From Paraburkholderia sp. (GTDB lineage: Bacteria; Pseudomonadota; Gammaproteobacteria; Burkholderiales; Burkholderiaceae): a stretch of 64,000 nt of DNA. Under the pieces are notes generated by a model. It was not told the origin of the DNA, made no database searches, and saw only the letters and a program-made list of their open reading frames with translations. Location of the stretch: assembly GCF_028283785.1 (NCBI RefSeq), contig NZ_JAPWKB010000015.1, positions 1-64,000 on the forward strand, in the 5' to 3' direction. Position 1 is the first letter of the stretch, and each line of letters begins with the position of its first letter. The translations under genes were made by a program, and so were the position numbers. Below are positions 6,512 through 15,147 of the stretch, piece after piece.

Positions 6512-6530
6512 GCCGGTCCATCGGACCGGC
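6512..6530. terminator. Hairpin between soxG and the aldo/keto reductase gene
   Basis: GCCGGTCC-ATC-GGACCGGC forms a perfect 8-bp stem with a 3-base loop in the gap between the two leftward genes. There is no T-run, so it may be a rho-dependent end, an mRNA 3' stabiliser, or neutral. Confidence 0.35.
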
Positions 6531-6559
6531 ACGCGCTTTCACCAGACTTCACTACGCTT

Positions 6560-6592
6560 CAGCCGACTCAGCCGACTCAGCCGACTCAGCCG
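6560..6592. repeat. Triple 9-bp tandem repeat at the soxG stop
   Basis: The unit CAGCCGACT occurs three times in a row, followed by a partial fourth copy CAGCCGG. The soxG stop (TGA on the minus strand, 6586-6588) falls inside the last copies. The array therefore sits exactly at the 3' end of the gene. Confidence 0.85.
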
Positions 6593-7239
6593 GCCAGGGG
6601 CAGCGCCGCATCGCCGATGATCTTCACGAAGTAGTCGGCAAAGCTGCGGCGCACGATCAGTTCGAAGCGGTTGTCGCCCGCCGCGATCAACGTGACCGAT
6701 GCCTTGAAATAGTGACTCTGCGCGCACTGTCCCGCACCGAACAGCTTCGGATGCAGATCCAGCGGGCAGCCGCGCGAAAGAACCTCGAGCACTGCCGTGC
6801 CGGAAATCTCCAGCACCGTGAAGCCGCTGCCGACATCCACCGCCGACGCGAACACGCCGCTGAACGCCGTGCCCAAAGCACCGGCGACAGGCGCGGTCGC
6901 CGCCGCCGAATACGCGGCGGCCGAGCGCACCAGCCACTCGTCCGGTCCGAGCCACACCACGTCGAAACCGTTGCCCGACGCGACGGTGTTCGCCTTTTCC
7001 GGCGGCCGGCAACCGACGACCCGCTCGAACGCGGCGACAAACGCCGCGTCGCGCAGATCGCCGCGCACGTTCACCAGTTGCAGGAACGGCCGCTCAGTCA
7101 GCCGGAACGCCGCCGACGCCAGACCCGGCACGCCTTCGACGCCCACCAGCGGCGACTCCTGCCACACGCCGGTCTGCGCGCCCACGGCCTTGTCCACGAC
7201 AGCAGCCATCGTCGACCCCTCGCTCACTTCATTCAACAT
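6586..7239 (-). CDS. soxG: Sarcosine oxidase gamma subunit
   Basis: The 217-residue protein matches the small gamma subunit of heterotetrameric sarcosine oxidase. It has a GcvT-like fold, with motifs FLQLVNVRGD, DVVWLGPDEWLV, CPLDLHP and RSFADYFV. The complex (alpha, beta, gamma, delta) oxidatively demethylates sarcosine to glycine in the cytoplasm and passes the methyl carbon to tetrahydrofolate. The start ATG at 7237-7239 lies inside the last codons of soxA (11-base overlap), so translation is coupled. It is the last gene of soxB-D-A-G. A tandem repeat overlaps its stop codon. The identification is strong because of the complete operon. Confidence 0.93.
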   Translation of the reverse strand: MLNEVSEGSTMAAVVDKAVGAQTGVWQESPLVGVEGVPGLASAAFRLTERPFLQLVNVRGDLRDAAFVAAFERVVGCRPPEKANTVASGNGFDVVWLGPDEWLVRSAAAYSAAATAPVAGALGTAFSGVFASAVDVGSGFTVLEISGTAVLEVLSRGCPLDLHPKLFGAGQCAQSHYFKASVTLIAAGDNRFELIVRRSFADYFVKIIGDAALPLAG

Positions 7240-10200
7240 GTTGACGTGCTCCTTCGCTGTCGTAAAACACCGAACTGGTAATGGTGGCCTTCACGTGCCG
7301 GCCGCTCGACAACGGAACCGTGACCTGTTCGCCGATCTTGTCGAGACCGCCCTTCACGACCGCCAGTGCGATCGAGCGCTTGAGAATCGGGCTGAAGTAG
7401 CTCGACGTCACGTGTCCGACCATCGGCGCGATTTCACCCTGGAACGGACCGGCGACGATCTGCGAGCCTTCCGGAATCACCAGCGACGGATCGTCCGACA
7501 GCAAGCCGACAAACTGCTTGCGCCCCGCCTTCGACGTATCCGAACGCGTCAGCGAGCGCTTGCCGAGAAAGTCTTTCGACTTCGCGACCAGACCGCCCAT
7601 GCCGAGGTCGTACGGCGTCATCGAACCGTCCGTATCCTGGCCGACGATGATGTAACCCTTCTCCGCGCGCAACACGTGCATGGTTTCCGTACCGTACGGC
7701 GTGATGTCGAACTCCGCGCCTGCCGCGACGATCGCTTCCCACACCGCGCGTCCGACGTTCGCGGGCACGTTCACTTCATACGCGAGTTCGCCCGAAAAAC
7801 TAATCCGCATCACCCGCGACGCAGCACCCGCAACCGTGCCTTCGCGATAGCTCATAAACGGAAACGCGCCGTTCGCGAAGTCGATGTCGTGACACACCTT
7901 TTGCAGCACCTTGCGGCTGTTCGGACCGACCACGGCAAAGGTCGCCCAGTGATCGGTAACCGACGCGAGACGCACCCGCATATCCGGCCACTCGGTCTGC
8001 AACCAGCGTTCGAGCCATGTCAGCACCCGCGCCGCGCCGCCCGTCGTGGTGGTCATCATGTAATGCTGATCGGCGAGACGCACGGTCACGCCGTCGTCGA
8101 AAATCATGCCGTTTTCATCGAGCATCAGACCGTAACGGCATTTGCCCACTTCCAGCTTGGTCCACGGATTCGTGTACACCCAGTTCAGCAGCTTCGCCGC
8201 GTCCGGACCCTGAATGTCGATCTTGCCGAGCGTCGATGCGTCGAGAATGCCGACGCTCTGGCGCACCGCCAGCGACTCGCGCTGCACTGCCGCGTGCATG
8301 TCCTCGCCCGGTTTCGCGTAGTACCACGGCCGCTTCCAGTTGCCGACGTCCTCGAACGCGGCGCCGTTTTCGACGTGCCATTCGTGGATCGCGGTCTTGC
8401 GCACCGGATCGAGAAACTCGCCCAGTTCGCGCCCAGCGAACGTGCCGAAAGTCACCGGCGTGTAGTTCGGGCGGAAGGTCGTGGTGCCGGTCTCGGGAAT
8501 CGTCTTGCCGAGCGCCTGCGCCAGAATCGCCATCCCGTTGATATTGCCGAGCTTGCCCTGGTCCGTGCCGAAACCCATCGCGGTATAGCGCTTCACGTGT
8601 TCGACCGATTCGAAGCCTTCCCGCGCCGCTAGGAAGATATCGGCGGCGGCGACGTCGTTCTGAAAATCGACGAACTGCTTCGGCCCACGCGCCGCGAGCG
8701 CGCGATCGCCGACCAGCCACAACGGTTGCATCGGCGCTTCGGCGATGTCGGCGATCTGCACCGCGTCCGGACGCGCGACGATAAACCCGGCCGCGCGCGC
8801 CGACTCGACACCCGCATCGACCGCGCCGCGAATGCCGCCCGACAGCGTGAAGTCGCCCGCACACGCGCCGACGCTCAATTCCGGCTGCATCGGCTTGCCC
8901 GGCACGAAGCACGCCTTGCCGTCGTGCCAGTGCGCCTTGCCGCCCGATTGTGCGAACAGGTGCAGCACCGGGCTCCAGCCGCCCGACATCGCCAGCAGAT
9001 CGCAGGGCACGCTGCCGAGACTCGCGCCGGGCTTGCCGTCTTTCACGCCCGCACCACCCGCACCACCCGCATACCCCGCGACTTCGACCGACGCGACGCG
9101 CAGCTTGCCGCGCGCCTCGGTGACCACCGCGCCGTTCATCACCTTGATCCCTGCACGGCGCGCCAGCGCCGGCAACGTACCCTTCGATTCCTGCGCACGC
9201 GGATCGACCACCGTCACCTGCGCGCCGGCCGCTTTCAGATCGAGCGCGCACTGATAGGCGTCGTCGTTGTTCGTGAATACGACCGCCTGACGTCCCGGCA
9301 ACACCGCGTAGCGATGCAGATACGTCGATACCGCCGACGCCATCATCACGCCCGGCAAATCGTTATTGCCGAACACGATCGGGCGTTCGTGCGCGCCGGT
9401 CGCGAGAATCACGCGTTTGGCGCGGATTTTCCACATCAGTTCGCGCGTGCCCTTGCGGGCCGATACCGGCAGATGCTCGGTCAAACGCTGCGTCACCGTG
9501 ACGAGGTTGTGATCCTGATAACCGAACGCCGTGCTGCGGCTCAGGATTTTCACGTCGGGCATCGCACGCAGTGCATCGGTGATCTTTTGCACCCATTGCA
9601 ACGCGGGCTTGCCGTCGATGGACGCGCGGCACGACAGCAGCGAGCCGCCCAGCTCAGGCTGGTCGTCCACCAGCGTGACGCGCGCACCCGACAACGCCGC
9701 CGCATGCGCGGCCGCCAGTCCGGTCGGCCCGCCGCCCACCACCAGCACGTCGCAATGCGCGAAGCACTTGTCGTAGCGATCCGCGTCGAGCTGCTCCGGC
9801 GCACGGCCGAGACCCGCTGCCTCGCGAATCGCATCTTCGTACTTCGGCCAGAACTTGCGCGGCCACATGAAGGTCTTGTAGTAGAAGCCGGCCGGCATGA
9901 AGCGCGAAAACTTCTGGTTGATCGCCATCCGGTCGTTTTCGAGGCTCGGGCTCGCGTTCACACTGGTCGCGACGAGTCCCTGATACAACTCGACTTCCGT
10001 GGCTCGCGCGTTCGGCACCGTGTATGCGCCGGTTTCCAGCTGGACGATCGCATTCGGTTCCTCGACACCCGCCGTCACGATGCCGCGCGGCCGGTGATAC
10101 TTGAAGCTGCGCGCGACGAAATGCACGCCGTTGGCGAGCAGCGCCGACGCCAGCGTATCGCCCTGGAAGCCCTGATAGGTGCGACCGTTGAACGTGAACG

Positions 10201-10258
10201 TCAGCGGAACGGCGCGGTTGACGCGGCCGCCCATCGCAAGTCGGTCTTTCTGGCTCAT
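7229..10258 (-). CDS. soxA: Sarcosine oxidase alpha subunit
   Basis: The 1009-residue product has the order expected for TSOX alpha. First comes an N-terminal ferredoxin-like domain (about 17-100, with SFKYHRPRGI). Next is a dinucleotide-binding domain with VVGGGPTG at 173-180, and last a C-terminal GcvT-like aminomethyl-transferase domain (about 600-1000). The subunit binds NAD and receives electrons, and it forms the folate-linked half of sarcosine demethylation. A Gly-Ala rich linker (GYAGGAGGAG) encoded by short CACCACCCG repeats lies near residue 400. Its start overlaps the soxD stop by ATGA. Length and motifs are complete, so it should be functional. Confidence 0.95.
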   Translation of the reverse strand: MSQKDRLAMGGRVNRAVPLTFTFNGRTYQGFQGDTLASALLANGVHFVARSFKYHRPRGIVTAGVEEPNAIVQLETGAYTVPNARATEVELYQGLVATSVNASPSLENDRMAINQKFSRFMPAGFYYKTFMWPRKFWPKYEDAIREAAGLGRAPEQLDADRYDKCFAHCDVLVVGGGPTGLAAAHAAALSGARVTLVDDQPELGGSLLSCRASIDGKPALQWVQKITDALRAMPDVKILSRSTAFGYQDHNLVTVTQRLTEHLPVSARKGTRELMWKIRAKRVILATGAHERPIVFGNNDLPGVMMASAVSTYLHRYAVLPGRQAVVFTNNDDAYQCALDLKAAGAQVTVVDPRAQESKGTLPALARRAGIKVMNGAVVTEARGKLRVASVEVAGYAGGAGGAGVKDGKPGASLGSVPCDLLAMSGGWSPVLHLFAQSGGKAHWHDGKACFVPGKPMQPELSVGACAGDFTLSGGIRGAVDAGVESARAAGFIVARPDAVQIADIAEAPMQPLWLVGDRALAARGPKQFVDFQNDVAAADIFLAAREGFESVEHVKRYTAMGFGTDQGKLGNINGMAILAQALGKTIPETGTTTFRPNYTPVTFGTFAGRELGEFLDPVRKTAIHEWHVENGAAFEDVGNWKRPWYYAKPGEDMHAAVQRESLAVRQSVGILDASTLGKIDIQGPDAAKLLNWVYTNPWTKLEVGKCRYGLMLDENGMIFDDGVTVRLADQHYMMTTTTGGAARVLTWLERWLQTEWPDMRVRLASVTDHWATFAVVGPNSRKVLQKVCHDIDFANGAFPFMSYREGTVAGAASRVMRISFSGELAYEVNVPANVGRAVWEAIVAAGAEFDITPYGTETMHVLRAEKGYIIVGQDTDGSMTPYDLGMGGLVAKSKDFLGKRSLTRSDTSKAGRKQFVGLLSDDPSLVIPEGSQIVAGPFQGEIAPMVGHVTSSYFSPILKRSIALAVVKGGLDKIGEQVTVPLSSGRHVKATITSSVFYDSEGARQHVE

Positions 10259-10572
10259 GCTGATTTGCCCTCGCTGCCATCGTTGCTGTCGCTACGGTCG
10301 AGCGCCAGATGCGGGCGGTCGAACGTCTCGTAACCTTGAATCTCATAGCTGACGGTATCGCGCTGCGCCTTGAACCAGCGGCGGCAGCCTTGCGTATGCA
10401 GCCATTGCTCGCGATGCACGCCGCGCGGATTCTTGCGCATGAACAGGTAATCGCCCCATTCGCGGTCGTCGAGGGTTTCGGTGTTCAGCGGACGGGCGAT
10501 ATCGGCTTCGCCGCCGCACGAAAATTCGGATTCGGCGCGGGGACCGCACCACGGGCATTCGATCAACAACAT
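10255..10572 (-). CDS. soxD: Sarcosine oxidase delta subunit
   Basis: The 105-residue protein begins MLLIECPWCGPR and shows the zinc site of TSOX delta: Cys6, Cys9, His59 and Cys63 (WLHTQGCRRWF). The family motif with REWGDYLFMRKNP is also present. The delta subunit is a structural zinc protein that holds the heterotetramer together. It lies 46 bases after soxB and overlaps soxA by four bases. The length is typical. The identification is firm from the four ligands and the operon. Confidence 0.95.
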   Translation of the reverse strand: MLLIECPWCGPRAESEFSCGGEADIARPLNTETLDDREWGDYLFMRKNPRGVHREQWLHTQGCRRWFKAQRDTVSYEIQGYETFDRPHLALDRSDSNDGSEGKSA

Positions 10573-10618
10573 CGTTTCTTCTCCTCGGCTTCCTGCGACG
10601 CTTTCGCGCGCGTGAACG

Positions 10619-11863
10619 TCAATGTGCGACTGCGGCTGCGCCGTGCTCGTCGATCAGATGACCGGTGTAGAACCGGTCCAGCGAAAACGCCGCGTTCAGC
10701 GGATGCGGCTCGTCGCGCGCGATGGTGTGCGCATACGCCCAACCCGAACCCGGCGTCGCCTTGAAGCCGCCGGTTCCCCAGCCGCAATTGAAATACAGTC
10801 CCTTGACGTCGGTTTTGCTGATGATCGGGCACGCATCCGGCGACACGTCCACGATGCCGCCCCACTGCCGGTTCATCCGCACCCGCGAAAACACCGGGAA
10901 CATTTCGACGATCGCTTCGAGCGTGCCTTCGATAATCTGGAAACTGCCGCGCTGTCCGAAACCGGTGTACTGGTCGACGCCTGCGCCGATCACGAGGTCG
11001 CCTTTATCCGACTGGCTGATATACGCGTGCACCGCGTTCGACATCACCACCGTGTTGACTACCGGCTTGATCGGTTCCGACACCAGCGCCTGCAACGGAT
11101 GGCTTTCGAGCGGCAGGCGCACGCCCGCCATATCGGCCAGCGTCGAGGTATTGCCCGCCGCGACTACCGCCACTTTCTTCGCCTTGATAAAGCCCTTGGT
11201 GGTATCGACGCCGATCACCTGGCTGCCGTCGCGACGAATGCCCGTCACCTGACAGTTCTGCACGATATCGACGCCGGCCTGATCCGCGCCGCGCGCGAAA
11301 CCCCAGGCTACCGCATCGTGCCGCGCAACCCCGCCGCGACGCTGGATCGACGCGCCCAGCACCGGATAACGGCAGTTCAGGTTGATGGTCGGCTCGATTT
11401 CCTTGATCTGTTCGGGCGTCAGGAATTCGGCATCGACGCCGTTCAGCCGGTTCGCGTTGACGCGCCGTTCGGTGTCGCGAACGTCCTGCAGCGTGTGCGC
11501 GAGATTCATCACGCCGCGCTGGCTGAACATCACGTTGTAGTTCAGGTCCTGCGCAAGTCCTTCCCACAGCTTCATCGCTTTTTCGTAAAGCGCGGCGGAT
11601 TCGTCCCACAGATAGTTCGAGCGCACGATGGTCGTATTGCGCGCGGTATTGCCGCCGCCGATCCAGCCTTTTTCGAGCACGGCGACATTGCGCACGCCGT
11701 GTTCTTTCGCGAGGTAATACGCGGTGGCCAGTCCATGTCCGCCGCCGCCGACGATCACCACGTCGTACTCGCGCTTCGGTTCCGGGCTCTTCCACTGACG
11801 CTCCCAGTTCTCGTGATACGACATCCCGTTGCGCAGCAGGCTGAATATCGAATAGCGGCTCAT
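10619..11863 (-). CDS. soxB: Sarcosine oxidase beta subunit
   Basis: I place the start at ATG 11861-11863 (MSRYSIFSLL), after AAAGGGAAAC, giving 414 residues. The FAD-binding Rossmann motif is at residues 35-46 (DVVIVGGGGHGL). The segment GGVARHDAVAWG includes His182, in the region where TSOX beta carries its covalent FMN. The subunit oxidises sarcosine at the FAD site and produces hydrogen peroxide through FMN. It is the first gene of soxBDAG. The 260-base gap to the divergent GlxA-type regulator should hold the operon promoter. Confidence 0.95.
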   Translation of the reverse strand: MSRYSIFSLLRNGMSYHENWERQWKSPEPKREYDVVIVGGGGHGLATAYYLAKEHGVRNVAVLEKGWIGGGNTARNTTIVRSNYLWDESAALYEKAMKLWEGLAQDLNYNVMFSQRGVMNLAHTLQDVRDTERRVNANRLNGVDAEFLTPEQIKEIEPTINLNCRYPVLGASIQRRGGVARHDAVAWGFARGADQAGVDIVQNCQVTGIRRDGSQVIGVDTTKGFIKAKKVAVVAAGNTSTLADMAGVRLPLESHPLQALVSEPIKPVVNTVVMSNAVHAYISQSDKGDLVIGAGVDQYTGFGQRGSFQIIEGTLEAIVEMFPVFSRVRMNRQWGGIVDVSPDACPIISKTDVKGLYFNCGWGTGGFKATPGSGWAYAHTIARDEPHPLNAAFSLDRFYTGHLIDEHGAAAVAH

Positions 11864-11938
11864 GTTGTTTCCCTTTACCTGTAACCGTTGACCCGTCTGG
11901 CTTTCCGGCGAAGCGTCGGATCGGGTGCAGCTATTGCA

Positions 11939-11954
11939 CCAAACGTCAATTTGG
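11939..11954. promoter_or_regulatory. Inverted repeat in the soxB / glxA-type regulator gap
   Basis: CCAAA and TTTGG flank a 6-base spacer in the divergent intergenic region. It is a candidate operator for one of the two AraC-type regulators nearby. The arms are short, so chance is possible. Confidence 0.3.
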
Positions 11955-12124
11955 ACCGATAGAATAAAAACGGCATGACCGTATGATGGTGACGTCAAGC
12001 GGCCCGCCAGCCAAGGCCCGCGACGGATTTACGATGAGATCTGACGTATTTCCGACAGGCCCGCGCCCGCGCGCTGGCGATCCTGACGGCTCCGCTTCTT
12101 CCTTCTTCCGGCGTCGATGCAGGC

Positions 12125-13207
12125 ATGAATTCCGTTGATCCGCTTCCCGTCCAGCCCGCCGCTACAGCGCCCCGACAGCGCATCCGTTTCGGCATCATCC
12201 TGCTGCCGAACTTCACGCTGACGGCGTTCTCGGGCTTCGTGGACCTGTTGCGCCTGTCCGCCGACGAAGGCGATTTCAGCAAGCCGGTGCGTCTGTCGTG
12301 GAGCGTGATCGGGGAAACCCTGGCACCGGTGCGCGCGAGTTGCGGCATCCAGATCACACCATGGGATACGTACGACCATGCCGAGCCGTTCGACTACGTG
12401 GTCGTGGTCGGCGGCTTGCTGCATTCGGGGCCGGTCGCGAGCGACGCGACGCTGGCCTTTATCCGCCGCGCCGCCGCAGCCGACGCCACGCTGGTCGGCA
12501 TGTGCACGGGCGTGTTTTCGCTGATGCGCGCAGGTGTGCTCGACGGTCACCGGATCTGCGTGAGCTGGTTCCACTACTGGGATTTCATCGAGCGCTTTCC
12601 AGCCGCCGACGAACGCTCGCTGGTCGCCGACCGGCTGTTCGTCATCGACCGGCGACGCATCACCTGCTCGGGCGGCCGCGCATCGATCGACGTCGCCGCG
12701 GCAATCCTGCTGCGTCACTTCGAAACCGCCACCGTGCAAAAGGCGCTGCGCATCCTGCTGGTCGACGACATGCAGAAAGGCAACGCGCCGCAGCCGCATC
12801 CGCCGGGCCTCGCGCCCGCCACGCATCCGAAGGTCAAGCGCGCGATCCTGTTGATGGAGCAGCATATCGGCCGCTCGTTGCCGCTCGACGAACTGGCGCG
12901 CAAGCTCGATCTGTCGCCGCGTCAGCTGGAACGGCTGTTCAAGGCGCAGACCGGCAAGGCGCCGCAGGCGTACGCAAAGCAGGTGCGCTTGCGCACCGCC
13001 GCGTGGCTGCTGACGAGTTCGGACAAGACCGTCGCGGATATCGCATCGAGTTGCGGTTTCTCCGATGCGTCGCATCTCGGCCGCGAATTCCGCAAGCAGT
13101 TCGGTTTGCCGCCGATGATGTATCGCGAACAGCGCGGCACCGCCGCGGAAACGGAAGACAGCGCCGGTTACGACGAAACCTTTCCGGGTCGCGCGCAAGC
13201 GATCTGA
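12125..13207 (+). CDS. GlxA-family (DJ-1/AraC) regulator, divergent from soxBDAG
   Basis: The 360-residue protein has an N-terminal DJ-1/PfpI-like domain (about 20-190, with RFGIILLPNFTLTAFSGFVD and the elbow-like GMCTGVFSL). Its C-terminal AraC domain has two HTH motifs (about 235-335: SLPLDELARKLDLSPRQLER and KTVADIASSCGFSDASHLGR). GlxA-family regulators of this build control carnitine, glycine betaine and dimethylglycine catabolism in pseudomonads and burkholderias. Divergence from soxB suggests it controls sarcosine oxidase synthesis in response to a betaine-pathway intermediate. The direct ligand is not readable from sequence. The start ATG at 12125 gives a typical length. Confidence 0.9.
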   Translation: MNSVDPLPVQPAATAPRQRIRFGIILLPNFTLTAFSGFVDLLRLSADEGDFSKPVRLSWSVIGETLAPVRASCGIQITPWDTYDHAEPFDYVVVVGGLLHSGPVASDATLAFIRRAAAADATLVGMCTGVFSLMRAGVLDGHRICVSWFHYWDFIERFPAADERSLVADRLFVIDRRRITCSGGRASIDVAAAILLRHFETATVQKALRILLVDDMQKGNAPQPHPPGLAPATHPKVKRAILLMEQHIGRSLPLDELARKLDLSPRQLERLFKAQTGKAPQAYAKQVRLRTAAWLLTSSDKTVADIASSCGFSDASHLGREFRKQFGLPPMMYREQRGTAAETEDSAGYDETFPGRAQAI

Positions 13208-13244
13208 CGCCGACGGTGACGGTGACGCTCACGCGCGTCGTGGC

Positions 13245-14237
13245 TTAATTCGCCATCCGCCGCTCGACGCTCGGCGCGTGACCGAATTGCGCGCGATACG
13301 CCTTGCTGAAATGACACGCCGAATGAAAACCGCATTCGGTCGTCACACTCGAGATCGATGCGTCGGTGTTGCGCAGCAACTCGCGCGCGCGACGCAGCCG
13401 CAGCGTCAGGTAGTAATGCGTCGGCGACACGTTCATAAACATCTTGAACATGCGCTGCAAATGACGTTGCGACAGATGCACGAGACGCGCAAGTTCGTCG
13501 AGCGACAGCGGCTCCTCGATATTCGCCTCCATCAGCCGCACCACTTCGATCAGCTCCGCGCGCGACAGACCGACCCGCGCATCGACGGGAATGTGCTGGT
13601 AGTCGGTGGAGCCGCGAATCCGCTCGACGATAAACTGCTCGGACACCTGCGCGGCGTGCGTGCGCCCGAGCCGCATGCCGACCAGATTCAGCATCAGGTC
13701 GATCGGCGCGGTGCCGCCGGTGCAGGTCAACCGGTCGCGATCGATCACGAACAGTTCGTCGGCAAAACGCACGTGCGGGTAACGTTTGTGCAATGGCGAC
13801 ATGTCTTCCCAATGCACGGTGCATCGATAGCCGTCGAGCAGATTCGCGGCCAGCAGCGCATACGGGCCGGTGCAGATCCCGCCGACCGGAATGCCCTTCG
13901 ACGCGACGTCCTGAAGCAGCGCGATCACCGCGTCGTCCACAACCTCCGCGACGTGCCAGCCCGCGCAGACGATCAGCACGTCGGGCAGGTTGTCCGGATC
14001 GAGCGTGGTGGTGGGCTTCACCGTAATGCCGTTGCTGGCGCGCGCCGGCTGGCCGTCGGGCGTCACGACCGACCACGTGTAATGCTGCGCACGGCCGACG
14101 TAATTCGCCATGCGCAGCACTTCGACCGCGCTGGTGAACGCGATCATCGAGTAGTTCGGCAGCGTCAGGAAACCGAAGTGCGCGAGCCGGGACAACGGCG
14201 CTTCGGTGTCGGCCGACGTGATCGCGTCGCGCTTCAT
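13245..14237 (-). CDS. GlxA-family AraC regulator beside the betaine/choline transporter (GbdR/CdhR-like)
   Basis: The 330-residue protein repeats the DJ-1-like plus AraC architecture: FGFLTLPNYSMIAFTSAVEVLR at about 20-42, GGICTGPYALLAA near 125, and two HTH motifs at about 225-320. The second HTH contains TECGFHSACHFSKAYR. It resembles regulators such as GbdR and CdhR, which respond to glycine betaine, dimethylglycine or carnitine. It lies 7 bases downstream of the transporter permease gene in the same direction, so it may be co-transcribed with the transporter. Two regulators of one family within 1 kb suggest separate control of uptake and of demethylation. Confidence 0.85.
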   Translation of the reverse strand: MKRDAITSADTEAPLSRLAHFGFLTLPNYSMIAFTSAVEVLRMANYVGRAQHYTWSVVTPDGQPARASNGITVKPTTTLDPDNLPDVLIVCAGWHVAEVVDDAVIALLQDVASKGIPVGGICTGPYALLAANLLDGYRCTVHWEDMSPLHKRYPHVRFADELFVIDRDRLTCTGGTAPIDLMLNLVGMRLGRTHAAQVSEQFIVERIRGSTDYQHIPVDARVGLSRAELIEVVRLMEANIEEPLSLDELARLVHLSQRHLQRMFKMFMNVSPTHYYLTLRLRRARELLRNTDASISSVTTECGFHSACHFSKAYRAQFGHAPSVERRMAN

Positions 14238-14244
14238 ACGCGCA

Positions 14245-15147
14245 TCAACCGTGTTGCGCGGCCGGCGCGCGGCGCACTTTCATCACGCTTCGCAGACCCG
14301 ACAGCAACGGTGCCCGCGCCATGCCCGGCGCACGGCCGAAGCTCTCGGTGATACGGTCGAGAATGATCGCCAGCATCACCACCGACAACCCGCTTTCGAA
14401 GCCCAGCCCGATATCGAGCCGCTGGATACTGGCCAGCACGTCGTTGCCCAGACCGCCCGCGCCGACCATCGACGCGATGATCACCATCGACAGCGCCATC
14501 ATGATGGTCTGGTTCACGCCGGTCATGATCGACGGCAGCGCATTCGGAAACTGCACCTTGTACAGCAGTTGCCACGGCGTGCAGCCGAACGCCTGCCCGG
14601 CTTCGACGATCTCGCGGTTCACATGCTTGATGCCGAGCGACGTCAACCGCACGGCCGGCGGCATCGCGAAAATGACCGTGGACAGAATCCCCGGCACGCG
14701 GCCCAGACCGAACAGCATTGCGGCCGGAATCAGGTAGACGAACGCGGGCATGGTCTGCATCAGATCGAGCACCGGACGCACCACCATCTCGACATAGCGG
14801 CTTTTCGCGGTCCAGATGCCGAGCGGCACACCGAGCAGCAGGCTGATAAACGTCGACGACAGCGTCAGACCGAGCGTGATCACCATCTGATCCCAGAAGC
14901 CGGTGCCGTAGATCAGCAGCAACGCGAGCAGCGTGAAGGTCGCGAAGCGCCAGCCCACGCGCCACAGGCCGATGCCCACGAAGATCGCGATCAGCGCCCA
15001 CATCGGCACGGACTGCAACCCGTGTTCGATCATCGCGGCGAAACTTTCGATCACTTTACCGATCGAGTCGAAGGTCTTGGCGTCGTGGTCGAGCAGATAG
15101 TGAACGCCGTGATCGACCCAACTGCCGAGTGGAATTTTGTCAGACAT
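14245..15147 (-). CDS. Glycine betaine/choline-type ABC transporter permease
   Basis: The 300-residue protein is a ProW-like inner-membrane permease. It has about six TM segments and the coupling motif around EAGQAFGCTPWQLLYKVQFPNALPSI (about 205-230), followed by GVNQTIMMALSMVIIA. The closest functional group is the quaternary-amine uptake family (choline, glycine betaine, proline betaine). It overlaps the ATPase gene by 8 bases. No substrate-binding protein gene lies next to it, so the binding protein is encoded elsewhere or the set is incomplete here. Chance loss is not indicated, because both present parts look intact. Confidence 0.9.
   Translation of the reverse strand: MSDKIPLGSWVDHGVHYLLDHDAKTFDSIGKVIESFAAMIEHGLQSVPMWALIAIFVGIGLWRVGWRFATFTLLALLLIYGTGFWDQMVITLGLTLSSTFISLLLGVPLGIWTAKSRYVEMVVRPVLDLMQTMPAFVYLIPAAMLFGLGRVPGILSTVIFAMPPAVRLTSLGIKHVNREIVEAGQAFGCTPWQLLYKVQFPNALPSIMTGVNQTIMMALSMVIIASMVGAGGLGNDVLASIQRLDIGLGFESGLSVVMLAIILDRITESFGRAPGMARAPLLSGLRSVMKVRRAPAAQHG

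Noticed and set aside
8981..9100. CACCACCCG repeat in soxA
   Set aside because: It encodes a Gly-Ala linker (GGAGGAG) in frame and looks like ordinary replication slippage in a linker, not a regulatory or mobile repeat.
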